A stretch of 64,000 nucleotides of DNA from Synechococcus sp. WH 8016 (GTDB taxonomy: Bacteria; Cyanobacteriota; Cyanobacteriia; PCC-6307; Cyanobiaceae), in assembly GCF_000230675.1 (NCBI RefSeq), contig NZ_AGIK01000001.1, forward strand, positions 682,001-746,000, in the 5' to 3' direction. This document shows, one piece after another, positions 18,001-24,729 of the stretch (its first letter is position 1; every line of letters begins with the position of its first letter). A model generated the notes under the pieces. The model saw only the letters and a list, made by a program, of their open reading frames with translations, did no database searches and was not told the origin of the DNA. A program made the translations under genes and the position numbers.

Positions 18001-18166
18001 CTGCTTCAGTTTTCTTCCCATCAAATTTGGCTTGATTAAATTGCTCAAGAAACTCTTCGTAGCCAAAGTCGAGCTTGTCTTGCCAGTTTTCTAGTGACTC
18101 ATTGCCGCAGCCGTGCATTGCATCAATAGCTGCCAATAATTCTTCGTTGCTTATTGATGCGCTCAT
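15077..18166 (-). CDS. 1029-residue acidic protein with a BRCT domain and internal repeats
   Basis: Residues about 733-805 form a BRCT domain of the DNA-ligase LigA type (FSGKRVCVTGKLSQTRKEV, then LLEAAGATIASGVSKTTDFL, then LVAGDESGSKLAKAQELGV). BRCT domains bind DNA ends or phosphopeptides. Around it are divergent repeats of about 110 residues: about 170-275 and 600-730 share the order FxxA.xY....QRNPEWRNNLW or IKRHPEHRDALW, then QWF..EF...ELxAKxI, then E..E.F; a partial copy ends the protein. No ligase or helicase motifs are present. It probably acts as a scaffold; the exact job is unknown. Confidence 0.75.
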   Translation of the reverse strand: MSASISNEELLAAIDAMHGCGNESLENWQDKLDFGYEEFLEQFNQAKFDGKKTEAELESVLDEWLGAENIELCPEKQAKLVTFIAGIATSGSDSWVRGHEALKYSIALTDEVSEERVEQIDMADFATYVDDDVVGHGVTGFQYISAAVEWCKKSIKEDLKDATDEEKAQFFESANYAYSYVGNWEFGQDAVAFVQRNPEWRNNLWLFYFENEDFISDSYEPLFMDQWFVEEFQEELKLNAKAIYKRWCDDGNEDLYNAYGPEVEEIFAQSGVVTNTVASFPEFKPKVTGRSRLQIREAFLAAAVGGAEDTTGIWKLLESKAGTDAYPEHGREMQRLVMYIASRLEKSNSNLAGELETSTTGFHIYNMIDNLVQNRRWEKFELPTDTVEPAVEEPKKEEPVIEQDTTDDRYAMLVLISEDDYEDCIAGDPDEEGDWEPVINQATDAKCWRYVPAKAYLNENGERLSEEEHAKKYKMSLDVISFVECCYSPKWSHGFDYSPLWEAAMSDGSIDGDEVDVDQLSQMIKDRKYWAGDNGGYVVADAGSDLATLVQRGLDGLEGNAWLSGHQNVAASFFLAEAWDSGMKAVLSDFAQYVHEQEVSEEEYLNAGKPVVENYVAALLGEQNMKASFQWAWDTFSQEADNPFTNLSLAYIKRHPEHRDALWEMLFAGDAGSDNWEELLQGQWFDEFKDKIELSAKTINHEWGQGGDFSDFGAEVAEVFKRGLSLSTTPATIDFSGKRVCVTGKLSQTRKEVEALLEAAGATIASGVSKTTDFLVAGDESGSKLAKAQELGVTVLTEEQMMAALGQAEDESAEGEISDDEWPSFCEQLHSAGNDPDAFGYVLGQYILNNAFTEKMIGKLKKIYASTNSQELNLFDMPSESDFVEYCKKAVVEYIQSDGTYQVGNKHFNFGQLYFAIDADTVEDTAKQMLSFAQQNADKPHIMERFTSYLLDSSESGIGDNYLCLMEPFWSAIKPYILDSEMLDAFTGCTDKLYCDDMSAEIAELFEQPDVRKTLAKGGVTVYTRTLKD

Positions 18167-18203
18167 ACTAAGTTCTGGTTATTTAAAGGAGAAGTGGAGA
18201 TAC

Positions 18204-18569
18204 TTACCAAGTGGCGACAGTGATGTCGGTGATGTGCTCGTACTTAACGCCTAGATAATCCTCTGCAATAATCTTGAGTGCTGCATCATCGTCATCAGCT
18301 AAATCAACAGTCAGTCCAAGCAGTCGTGATTTAGTGATGGTAGCTGGGTCTGTACAGCCAACGTCTTGATCAGCAAAGAGATCTGGATACAGCTCCTCAT
18401 GCTCGCTCGGTATCTGTACTGACCACGTTGTGTACTCATCTGCATAGAAGAGTTCGCTGTTAATACGGTGGATCTCAAACCCTTCACCGTGATCAGATAA
18501 CTGTGCATCAACGACTGCTTTCTCAGCATCTGTAAGATCTGGATATTGAAGCATTTGAAGTGTTGTCAT
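18204..18569 (-). CDS. Acidic unknown protein
   Basis: 121 residues from MTTLQMLQYPDLTDAEKA. Very acidic (IPSEHEELYPDLFADQD, LADDDDAALKII); no known motif. Start chosen at 18569 rather than 18584 because the first Met-Leu-Lys-Arg stretch has no ribosome site. It lies 38 bp upstream of the 1029-residue gene on the same strand. Confidence 0.6.
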   Translation of the reverse strand: MTTLQMLQYPDLTDAEKAVVDAQLSDHGEGFEIHRINSELFYADEYTTWSVQIPSEHEELYPDLFADQDVGCTDPATITKSRLLGLTVDLADDDDAALKIIAEDYLGVKYEHITDITVATW

Positions 18570-18620
18570 AGTTCTTTTTAGCAATGGTTCTCGGGTTTGT
18601 TTGCTCCCGATAGTGCAGAC

Positions 18621-18800
18621 CTATTGCGTTAATGCACGCCCCGCATAGGCGAGGATCGCCGTTTCCCCTGGACGTGTCTTGGTCAGGTGGGCGACACGGC
18701 AAGCAGCCATTGGGCTGACGCAGGACCTGACGATGATGCGGCGCTCATAGCGGCTGCCGCTCTTGCGGATGGTGACGGCGTAGGTGCGAAGTTCTTTCAT
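18621..18800 (-). CDS. 59-residue basic protein
   Basis: MKELRTYAVTIRKSGSRYER, then RIIVRSCVSPMAACRVAHL, and GETAILAYAGRALTQ at the end. It resembles a small beta-rich, basic, possibly nucleic-acid-binding protein. Local GC is clearly higher than in the neighbouring genes, which suggests a different origin. Not recognised. Confidence 0.6.
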   Translation of the reverse strand: MKELRTYAVTIRKSGSRYERRIIVRSCVSPMAACRVAHLTKTRPGETAILAYAGRALTQ

Positions 18801-18835
18801 GAGTTAGTTATATCCTGTCGTGGACTGGCTTTTCA

Positions 18836-18851
18836 TCCCCCAGATGGGGGA
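18836..18851. repeat. CCCCC/GGGGGAT hairpin
   Basis: A short inverted repeat CCCCCAGATGGGGGAT between two minus-strand genes. Similar elements occur near 19880-19920, 32466, 41445 and 42781. Confidence 0.5.
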
Positions 18852-18885
18852 TTGAGTCTCCCCCAAACGGATGAAATATCAGGCT

Positions 18886-19791
18886 TTATTCCAAGCCGGT
18901 GTGTTCCCACAGCCTTGGATTGTCCTTCAGCAGAAATGGCCCTGCTTCAAGTGTCCTGATCCGAAGCCGCATGTCTGTTTGAAGCAGTGACAGATACTGC
19001 GGATCCAACTCATGAAGAGGCTGCACCTTATGGTCCCCTCTTTGTGTTTTCAACAACTCAGCAGCACACGTCATGACTCCGTCTTTCAAAAGCAGTTTCA
19101 TTAAATGTGCCGAGTAATCCACCACTTGCTTCAAACCATCCAATCGTTCCAATGGCGTGGAGTAAGTAAGCATCTTCTTTCTATCGCTTAACCAAAACGG
19201 CTGATTATTAAAGACCTCACGACTTACAAGGTCAAAATCTTGAATTAGCTGAAACAAATTCTCATATGTCCATTCAATACTTTCCAGCAGAGCAACTAGT
19301 CGCGCCTTTAGTAGGCGTTGCAGATAATCACTTTTCAGTGTTACTGAGTCATGAGCAACCTGTAAGCCCCACTCATTTTCAAGTGGAAGCACATTCAATC
19401 GAACTAAATCACCCTCCATATAACTGTTGGTTGTCACAATCTTCAGATCCTCACCTAATTGAGGATAAGGAGCATCCTTAAAAACAGATGTAACCTCATC
19501 TTCTGCCGCTACTAAGCAAACAGTTGCCAAGGAAATGAGGTTGACAGAGCGTTTTATGTTGGATTTTAGGTTCACCTTTTCAAAGGGTTGGGTATTGAAC
19601 ACCATTCCTTCAATCGTCATGAAATGATTCAAGAAGGGTTTGAACCAAGCTTCTGTCTTCGAGCCAGGTTTGACTGGATAGACAGTTTGTTGCGCCATCA
19701 GAAATCTGGCGGCACTGAAGGTCTCTCTTGCATTTGGGCAATGACGGACGAGGACTTGCTTGTGGTTGGTGCGCTTGCTTGTAGTGGTCAT
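18886..19791 (-). CDS. Unknown protein
   Basis: 301 residues from MTTTSKRTNHKQVLVRHCPN; the frame is open to 19836 but lacks a better start. Mixed alpha/beta composition with a helical second half (KQVVDYSAHLMKLLLKDGVM). No recognisable motif or membrane span. Followed downstream by a CCCCC..GGGGGAT hairpin at 18837-18851. Confidence 0.6.
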   Translation of the reverse strand: MTTTSKRTNHKQVLVRHCPNARETFSAARFLMAQQTVYPVKPGSKTEAWFKPFLNHFMTIEGMVFNTQPFEKVNLKSNIKRSVNLISLATVCLVAAEDEVTSVFKDAPYPQLGEDLKIVTTNSYMEGDLVRLNVLPLENEWGLQVAHDSVTLKSDYLQRLLKARLVALLESIEWTYENLFQLIQDFDLVSREVFNNQPFWLSDRKKMLTYSTPLERLDGLKQVVDYSAHLMKLLLKDGVMTCAAELLKTQRGDHKVQPLHELDPQYLSLLQTDMRLRIRTLEAGPFLLKDNPRLWEHTGLE

Positions 19792-19920
19792 GGTTGAAAC
19801 GAATATGAGATGAAGCACGGCGTCTTGCCTGTGCATACATCCGTTGTAATTCGACCATTACCCTTGCCACATCACCTATCTGGGGGATTTGCTCCTGCAT
19901 CTACTCACCCGATTGGGGGA

Positions 19921-20145
19921 TCAGATGTCGATATCGGCTTCTTTCACTGGCTGGGCATCAAGCTCCTCTAATTCGCTAGCAAGGCTTTCACTTTCCACGT
20001 GTTTAGTAGCAACGCTAGGTAGAACGGTGCGTTTGAACGTTGATCCACCGATTTTCATATGAGCTCCGTCAGGTGAAACTATGTGTTTCCCACTAGTCTC
20101 TTTATATCGTTTAGACAAGTCAGGCTTTTTCTTCGGTCCGGGCAT
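19921..20145 (-). CDS. Small basic unknown protein
   Basis: 74 residues: Lys-rich N-terminus (MPGPKKKPDLSKRYKETSGK), then KIGGSTFKRTVLPSVAT, and an acidic C-terminus. No family recognised. It is the first gene of the minus-strand run that ends at 14584. Confidence 0.55.
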   Translation of the reverse strand: MPGPKKKPDLSKRYKETSGKHIVSPDGAHMKIGGSTFKRTVLPSVATKHVESESLASELEELDAQPVKEADIDI

Positions 20146-20744
20146 GTATTTATTACGAGAATAATAATCATTCTATCTGTTACTAATTTGCGACAGTGAG
20201 GCAAGTGATAGTTAAGCAGATTGGCGAATAGTTAAGGAAACATAAAGTCTCCTATATACCCAAAATCAGTTTTAGAAAAATTTCTATAGAGAGCTTTTTT
20301 GACGAAATAAAAAATTACGGTTATATACGGACCCCCCCTCTTTGTCACACTACCTCCCAGGAAATGTCGGACAAAAACGCCATAGGAGGTTAAAAATGGT
20401 ACATCGCGCTTGGGGGGCTTAATACCCTCCGTACCCCGATGGGCGGTCAAACAAAAAAAAATAAGTAGCTATACAACTTGTGTCATTGCAATAGAAGTCA
20501 GCGTTCTTTTAGTAGCTGAAACTATTTTGTTCTCAATATATTATTTGAATTCACAGTTGAATCACAGTTGAGTTAGCAACTGTTGATCAACGCAAGTGTA
20601 ATCGTTTGAGTTAGCTGTGATAACTACGAGGGTTAACAACTAATCAGATAAGAGATTCCTTTCTCATTGAGTAGCAATCTAATTGCAATCCAATCCGCAA
20701 CCTGCCGGTTGCTCTTGCTCGGGGAGTTCAATGTAATCATCAAG
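20146..20744. other. AT-rich intergenic region with short repeats
   Basis: No convincing gene over 600 bp. It separates the minus-strand block from the plus-strand cassette block. TCACAGTTGA is repeated at 20551 and 20562 (11-bp phase), CAACTGTTGA follows inverted at 20577, and GAGTTAGC occurs twice (20570, 20609). A TGTCGGACA palindrome is at 20365. Possible regulator-binding or origin-type sites. Confidence 0.45.
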
Positions 20745-20894
20745 ATGAAGTCCCGTACCCGTGAAGATCAGAAGGTTCTCCACATCCGTAAGTCTATTGC
20801 TTGCCAGCAAGTGAAGTCAGTCAGCTGTGCATCACACGATGCGGCGGTTGACCCCCGTCACCTGTTGTTTATCCAAGGCAAGACCTACGCCTAA
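20745..20894 (+). CDS. 49-residue basic protein
   Basis: MKSRTREDQKVLHIRKSIAC, then QQVKSVSCASHDAAVDPRHL, ending LFIQGKTYA. Start chosen at the ATG preceded by ATCATCAAG; the upstream in-frame Met would add a poor leader. It has its own terminator 9 bp downstream. Unknown function. Confidence 0.55.
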   Translation: MKSRTREDQKVLHIRKSIACQQVKSVSCASHDAAVDPRHLLFIQGKTYA

Positions 20895-20902
20895 TCAATG
20901 GG

Positions 20903-20925
20903 GACACCTGCCGGTGTCTCTTTTC
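20903..20925 (+). terminator. Cassette terminator
   Basis: GACACC-TGCC-GGTGTC stem followed by a T-rich tract, directly after the 49-residue gene. Confidence 0.75.
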
Positions 20926-20950
20926 TTTTGTGTTCATTACATATTCATTC

Positions 20951-21010
20951 ATGAAAATTTTCTACATCTATCTGGCTGTATCACTCTTGCTACTACCAAT
21001 TGGGTTGTGA
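20951..21010 (+). CDS. 19-residue hydrophobic peptide
   Basis: MKIFYIYLAVSLLLLPIGL, a complete tiny frame lying between two strong terminators with the same spacing as neighbouring genes, so it looks like a free-standing unit. The whole peptide would span a membrane. It could be a toxin-like or regulatory microprotein, or a leader remnant. Coding status is inferred from position only. Confidence 0.35.
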   Translation: MKIFYIYLAVSLLLLPIGL

Positions 21011-21016
21011 ACCATT

Positions 21017-21038
21017 GCCTCCTGTTGGAGGCTTTTTC
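21017..21038 (+). terminator. Cassette terminator
   Basis: GCCTCC-TGTT-GGAGGC stem followed by TTTTTCTTTT. Confidence 0.75.
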
Positions 21039-21067
21039 TTTTGTTGTTCATTCATTATTCATTCACT

Positions 21068-21550
21068 ATGACTACCACTAATTCTTCAGCTCCTATCACC
21101 CCATATGAGAAGGAACGCCTTGCTACTGCTAAGAAGCATGGCTTCAGCTTCTTCATGGTCCGTGGGGATGAGGAAGGTCCTGCCTTCATCTACTCCATCG
21201 GTATGTCCCAGCATGGGCTACCTGATGTGCTGATGTTCCTCGACTCCGAGTACGTCGCACCACAGATGGGGTTCCTGACGAATCTCCTCAGTCATCTGAT
21301 TGAAGGCTCAAAGCTCTTCGATGCAGACGCACTTATTCGTTCCATTCATGGTTCGAAGAAGGTTGTGTCTGATCCAGAGATTGAGTACACCTTCACTGTT
21401 CTCAGTCCTTCAGATACTGACAAGGCAGTGCACGACTACATGTGCCGCTGCCACTACTTCAGGCGTGTCTTGGGTGACCCATCTGTGATGGTCATCTCCA
21501 GTGACTTCAACCCCTCCTGGAGGGATGTCACTGACAAGGCAATTGCCTGA
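21068..21550 (+). CDS. DUF4262 family protein
   Basis: 160 residues from MTTTNSSAPITPYEKERLAT. The pattern KKHGFSFFMVRGDEEGPAFI, then YSIGMSQHGLPDVLMF, fits the DUF4262 family, in which the Y(S/T)IG...GLPE segment is the conserved core; its biochemical role is not known. A paralog lies at 25763-26263. It is a single-gene unit with its own terminator. Confidence 0.7.
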   Translation: MTTTNSSAPITPYEKERLATAKKHGFSFFMVRGDEEGPAFIYSIGMSQHGLPDVLMFLDSEYVAPQMGFLTNLLSHLIEGSKLFDADALIRSIHGSKKVVSDPEIEYTFTVLSPSDTDKAVHDYMCRCHYFRRVLGDPSVMVISSDFNPSWRDVTDKAIA

Positions 21551-21557
21551 TTCATTA

Positions 21558-21579
21558 GCCCCCTGCCGGGGGCTTTTTT
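21558..21579 (+). terminator. Cassette terminator
   Basis: GCCCCC-TGCC-GGGGGC stem then TTTTTT, followed by CTTTCGTGTTC. Confidence 0.8.
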
Positions 21580-21605
21580 CTTTCGTGTTCAATCGAAAGA
21601 TTCCA

Positions 21606-21830
21606 ATGACTACTGTCCCTTTCTCTGCATCACTTGAAGCAGAACTTGCTCAGCGTGAGGCATGGCATAACGCATCTCGCATCCAACGGTGTGAGAACGC
21701 TCAGTCCATCATCAGGCTGGCATCCCCTCTCACTGTCCTCAAGGATGTGTGGGTCTTGTATCCATACACATCCTTTGAAGGACGCACCCACTACCGCAAG
21801 GTGAAGGAGTGCAGGGATGTTCTGATCTGA
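21606..21830 (+). CDS. Small unknown protein
   Basis: 74 residues from MTTVPFSASLEAELAQREAW; an Arg-rich helix (HNASRIQRCENAQSIIRLAS) precedes an aromatic beta-like part (DVWVLYPYTSFEGRTHY). Single-gene cassette between two terminators. Not recognised. Confidence 0.55.
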   Translation: MTTVPFSASLEAELAQREAWHNASRIQRCENAQSIIRLASPLTVLKDVWVLYPYTSFEGRTHYRKVKECRDVLI

Positions 21831-21842
21831 TGCAGAACCTAA

Positions 21843-21865
21843 GGCCACCTCTCGGTGGCTTTTTT
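21843..21865 (+). terminator. Cassette terminator
   Basis: GCCACC-TCTC-GGTGGC stem then TTTTTT. Confidence 0.8.
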
Positions 21866-21890
21866 CAATCGTGTTCATCACATATTTCTA

Positions 21891-22079
21891 ATGTCTTCCT
21901 ACTTCACCTCGATCACCCTTGGCGTGGGTCTTGGCTTCATCCTCTGCGTAGCAGGGTCAAAGATGACCGAAGCCTATGCACAGGACATCTGCAAGGACCT
22001 AACTGATACACATCAGATTGTTCTTGTCGATTCATTCATGGGCTCTACCTACACCTGTGTTGATCGCAGATATCTCTGA
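21891..22079 (+). CDS. Small membrane or exported protein
   Basis: 62 residues: hydrophobic N-terminus (SSYFTSITLGVGLGFILCVA), then a polar part with two Cys (DICKDL, STYTCVDRRYL). It could be membrane-anchored or a secreted Cys-containing peptide. Single-gene cassette. Confidence 0.5.
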   Translation: MSSYFTSITLGVGLGFILCVAGSKMTEAYAQDICKDLTDTHQIVLVDSFMGSTYTCVDRRYL

Positions 22080-22086
22080 TCCACTA

Positions 22087-22108
22087 GCCACCTGCCGGTG
22101 GCTTTTTT
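22087..22108 (+). terminator. Cassette terminator
   Basis: GCCACC-TGCC-GGTGGC stem then TTTTTT and CATTCGTGTTCC. Confidence 0.8.
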
Positions 22109-22137
22109 CATTCGTGTTCCTCTCATATTTCTCTGAT

Positions 22138-22413
22138 ATGTCACACATTCTGTATTCCCTCAACCGCACCATCGGTGACTTCGCTGTGCGCCGCCCCGAG
22201 ACATGGATCTACTCCTGTGCTCTGGTCGGTATTGCACTAGGCATCGCCATGCTTGGTGGTATCGGGTATGTCTTTGGCATGCCCTTCCACCAGTCCACTT
22301 ATGGCATGTATGCCGGTCTTGCCTTCTACGCCTTCTGGTTTACCTGCAACGTAGATGCCATCAAAGAAGCATCTGATGTGCAGATCGCGAATATCAAGCG
22401 TCTACGCGGTTGA
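22138..22413 (+). CDS. Two-span membrane protein
   Basis: 91 residues from MSHILYSLNRTIGDFAVRRP; hydrophobic helices at about 23-42 and 55-72, polar C-terminal tail (DAIKEASDVQIANIKRLRG). Family unknown. Single-gene cassette. Confidence 0.6.
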   Translation: MSHILYSLNRTIGDFAVRRPETWIYSCALVGIALGIAMLGGIGYVFGMPFHQSTYGMYAGLAFYAFWFTCNVDAIKEASDVQIANIKRLRG

Positions 22414-22420
22414 TATCAAT

Positions 22421-22445
22421 GGCCGCCAGGTATGGCGGCTTTTTC
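22421..22445 (+). terminator. Cassette terminator
   Basis: GGCCGCC-AGGTA-TGGCGGCT stem then TTTTT. Confidence 0.75.
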
Positions 22446-22474
22446 TATCTATGTCCTTCACTATCTAAATACTT

Positions 22475-22627
22475 ATGGAACTAACCCCCTCCGACAAGCA
22501 AGAGCTTGCCTTCTGGGCAGCTGTTGCTGATGCCGAAATGACATCACCCCAGTCCAGAGCAAATGCTCAACGCGCTCGCGGTGAAGCCAAGGCTTCCGAC
22601 CGCCGTAAGCGCCAAGGATTTGGCTGA
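22475..22627 (+). CDS. 50-residue charged protein
   Basis: MELTPSDKQELAFWAAVADA, then an Arg/Lys-rich tail (RANAQRARGEAKASDRRKRQ). Helical and basic at the C-terminus, possibly nucleic-acid binding. It lies between two cassette terminators with the usual spacing, which supports it as a gene. Confidence 0.5.
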   Translation: MELTPSDKQELAFWAAVADAEMTSPQSRANAQRARGEAKASDRRKRQGFG

Positions 22628-22635
22628 CCCATATA

Positions 22636-22677
22636 GCCACCTGACGGTGGCTTTTTCTCATCGTGTCCTCACAGGAC
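22636..22677 (+). terminator. Cassette terminator plus GTCCT/AGGAC hairpin
   Basis: GCCACC-TGAC-GGTGGC stem with TTTTT (22636-22656), then the second hairpin GTCCTCACAGGAC (22665-22677). Confidence 0.75.
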
Positions 22678-22705
22678 AAATAACCACTTACACAGGAGAT
22701 AACAA

Positions 22706-23113
22706 ATGCCTTCATATAAAATATGGGGAATGAAGAAACGAATTCACATCGGAGAAATACAAGTACAGCAAATACCTACCGATGATTCATCACAAGAATC
22801 ACCTGGTACCTGGACTATCCGTAGGATGTGTGTAGAAAACATGGAAGGAGAACCTCTCACCAGAGGGTTTGGCATTGCTAGTCGTTGGGATGAATCGCAA
22901 CAAGAGACTTCAGACTCAATCTTTGAAGAATCCTTCAAGAAGAAAGTCGTCAATGTTGCCAAGACAGTCGCTGTTACTGCACCTGCCGCAGTCGTAGCTG
23001 TTGTTGCAACTCCAACTGTTGCTGCCCCTATGGCTGCTGTTGCGGTAGCCACTGCAGTTGTTCATACAGCACTAAATGATAACAATGTTGATCATTCATT
23101 TAACTGTCCTTAA
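22706..23113 (+). CDS. Unknown protein with C-terminal hydrophobic Ala/Val region
   Basis: 135 residues. The N-terminal part (RIHIGEIQVQQIPTDDSSQE, then SPGTWTIRRMCVENMEG) resembles the N-terminus of the next gene's product; the C-terminus is an unusually regular Ala/Val/Thr hydrophobic stretch (residues ~85-125). A membrane anchor is likely. An AGGAG ribosome site precedes the ATG. Confidence 0.6.
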   Translation: MPSYKIWGMKKRIHIGEIQVQQIPTDDSSQESPGTWTIRRMCVENMEGEPLTRGFGIASRWDESQQETSDSIFEESFKKKVVNVAKTVAVTAPAAVVAVVATPTVAAPMAAVAVATAVVHTALNDNNVDHSFNCP

Positions 23114-23119
23114 TCATTA

Positions 23120-23161
23120 GCCACCTGACGGTGGCTTTTTCTCATCGTGTCCTCTTAGGAC
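23120..23161 (+). terminator. Cassette terminator plus GTCCT/AGGAC hairpin
   Basis: GCCACC-TGAC-GGTGGC with TTTTT, then GTCCTCTTAGGAC at 23149-23161. Confidence 0.75.
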
Positions 23162-23186
23162 AACTAACCACCTACATAGGAGCATT

Positions 23187-23684
23187 ATGCGACTTCCAGT
23201 ATTCGGTCGTTCAGACCTATTCATTCATGTCGGATCTACCAAGGTCCAATCAATACCTGACCCTAACCGTCAAGGTGAGGAGCAGTCTCGTTTCTGGAAA
23301 CTCTTTCGGGTCTCACTCGAAAGTGTTGATGGCAAACATTGCTCCCCTGGGTTAGGTGTTGCTATCCCTTGTGAGCCCGGTTATCCCGAGCCTACAAAGA
23401 AGGCAGACAAGAAGGAGAAGTCTTCCGACAAGGAGACTGATACTCCTACCCCTCAAAAACCTGAGGATGTCGTCACACCCGTATCACCTACTGAGGTGAT
23501 GCCTACGGAAAAGGTTGACACCCGTACACCAGAAGCAGCCGCTAAGGCTGAAGCTGCTGTAGCGGCATACGAAGCTGAGGAACGAGACTATCTCAATAGT
23601 CACATCAACGAAGATGATACTTATGAACCTGAATACGACCCTACTCTAGATATGATTGGTGTCGCATGTATGGGCTTTATGTGA
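23187..23684 (+). CDS. Unknown protein, N-terminal paralog of the preceding gene
   Basis: 165 residues. DLFIHVGSTKVQSIPDPNRQ and RFWKLFRVSLESVDG parallel RIHIGEIQVQQIP and RMCVENMEG of the 22706 gene. The middle is a Lys/Pro/Thr-rich linker, then an acidic tail. The shared N-terminal domain with different C-termini suggests modular swapping. An AGGAG site lies upstream. It abuts the convergent gene at 23685. Confidence 0.6.
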   Translation: MRLPVFGRSDLFIHVGSTKVQSIPDPNRQGEEQSRFWKLFRVSLESVDGKHCSPGLGVAIPCEPGYPEPTKKADKKEKSSDKETDTPTPQKPEDVVTPVSPTEVMPTEKVDTRTPEAAAKAEAAVAAYEAEERDYLNSHINEDDTYEPEYDPTLDMIGVACMGFM

Positions 23685-24038
23685 TCACATCGGCAATGTG
23701 TTTGGGCCTGCATCATCTGCGGGTCCACCAAACGTACTTGCCATCGCATGGGTGAGGTCAATCAGACCTGCACCAGCTGCTGTAATTCCACCTGCTTGCA
23801 GTGCTCTTGTTCCATACAAAGCAGTCTTACCTTGCCAGCTATTATCAAAACCACTACGATCTTTATGAATCAGTTCACTTACATCATCTAAGTAACCTCT
23901 TGCTCCCTCAGGAACATAATTACCCATACGTCCATATGTATTCCGAGCAAATTCCTGCACTCGGTCATCCATACGATTAAGACCACCACCGAGGTCATTC
24001 ATCAACTCTCTCAACCGGTGTGCGCCAGGATTAGCCAT
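23685..24038 (-). CDS. Unknown protein of the minus-strand TGTCNGACA set
   Basis: 117 residues: charged helical N-terminal part (LRELMNDLGGGLNRMDDRVQ), then a Gly/Ala-rich segment (ALQAGGITAAGAGLIDLTHA) like those in the other minus-strand proteins. Its operator/-10 is at 24063-24082. Its start-codon region resembles the first spacer of the adjacent hairpin array. Confidence 0.65.
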   Translation of the reverse strand: MANPGAHRLRELMNDLGGGLNRMDDRVQEFARNTYGRMGNYVPEGARGYLDDVSELIHKDRSGFDNSWQGKTALYGTRALQAGGITAAGAGLIDLTHAMASTFGGPADDAGPNTLPM

Positions 24039-24062
24039 AACATTTCTACACTTGTTACCCCT

Positions 24063-24082
24063 ATTGTATGTAATGTCAGACA
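24063..24082 (-). promoter_or_regulatory. TGTCNGACA operator plus -10
   Basis: Minus strand: TGTCTGACA, 5 bp, TACAAT, leading to the start codon at 24038. Confidence 0.55.
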
Positions 24083-24100
24083 GCTCTGATTTACAGACCA

Positions 24101-24282
24101 GGGTGTAACGCTTTTGCAGATAAAAGACATGCTTTATTGACTACCACGGTAGTCGTGATCCACAGTGCGCCAGGTGCCATCCTCCGCTCAATTCGTTGGG
24201 CGTCGCTACCGCATATTTATATGCCTCCCCGCTCATGTTTTTCATGGGCGTAACTATGGCCGCCAGGTATGGCGGCTTTTTT
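24101..24282 (+). repeat. Hairpin repeat-spacer array A with leader and terminator
   Basis: Leader GGGTGTAACGC... to GCTTTA (24101-24136), hairpin GACTACCACGGTAGTC (24139-24154) with the GTGATCC handle, spacer of 24 nt, hairpin GCTCAATTCGTTGGGC (24186-24201) with the degenerate handle GTCGCTACC, then hairpin GCTCATG-TTTTT-CATGGGC (24231-24249), then the terminator GCCGCC/GGCGGC with T-run (24258-24282). No protein frame fits, so this looks like a complete small non-coding transcription unit of about 180 nt. Confidence 0.7.
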
Positions 24283-24341
24283 AGTTCGTGCTCTCACAGA
24301 GCAATATCCCTATCCCCAGAACATCACTGGGCTACCTCTAC

Positions 24342-24665
24342 ATGCCACAACAAGTCGCATCTCAGATTGACAACCAAATCATTGCTCCTGCTGTTTGGGT
24401 CTTCAGCCTACATTCCAAAGATGCACCTAATCCAGACAAAGCTGGAGTAGTCGGGCATATCGAAATAACTGATCGTAAAACATTAAGCGATCTAGCTGAT
24501 ACTTTTTACTTTGAAGTATTTAAAGATTACAATGCTTCTGAAGGAAGAATCACTTGTTCGACCAATACCTCCCTTGTCCTGTATTTCCATGAAGACCATC
24601 CCAAAATGATGATGGTTCTTCCTAAAGGAACGCGCAAGCACAAATCTAAGAAAGGCTTTGCCTGA
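24342..24665 (+). CDS. Unknown protein
   Basis: 107 residues from MPQQVASQIDNQIIAPAVWV; beta-rich with a basic C-terminus (LPKGTRKHKSKKGFA). No motif recognised. Single-gene cassette between terminators. Confidence 0.55.
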   Translation: MPQQVASQIDNQIIAPAVWVFSLHSKDAPNPDKAGVVGHIEITDRKTLSDLADTFYFEVFKDYNASEGRITCSTNTSLVLYFHEDHPKMMMVLPKGTRKHKSKKGFA

Positions 24666-24677
24666 TGCCACACAAGG

Positions 24678-24700
24678 GACACCTGCCGGTGTCTCTTTTT
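24678..24700 (+). terminator. Cassette terminator
   Basis: GACACC-TGCC-GGTGTC stem then CTTTTT. Confidence 0.75.
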
Positions 24701-24729
24701 AATTGTGTACAACATATAACTCACTACTC

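Noticed and set aside
18687-18959. 90-codon plus-strand frame
   Set aside because: It is the shadow of the 59-residue minus-strand gene and the end of the 301-residue gene.
19610-19900. Minus-strand frame MQEQIPQIGDVARVMVELQR
   Set aside because: It overlaps the 301-residue gene by about 180 bp in another frame; its first 35 codons look protein-like, so a short real gene remains possible.
20232-20450. 72-codon minus-strand frame in the 20.2-20.5 kb gap
   Set aside because: Low-complexity, AT-rich, no ribosome site, no protein-like pattern.
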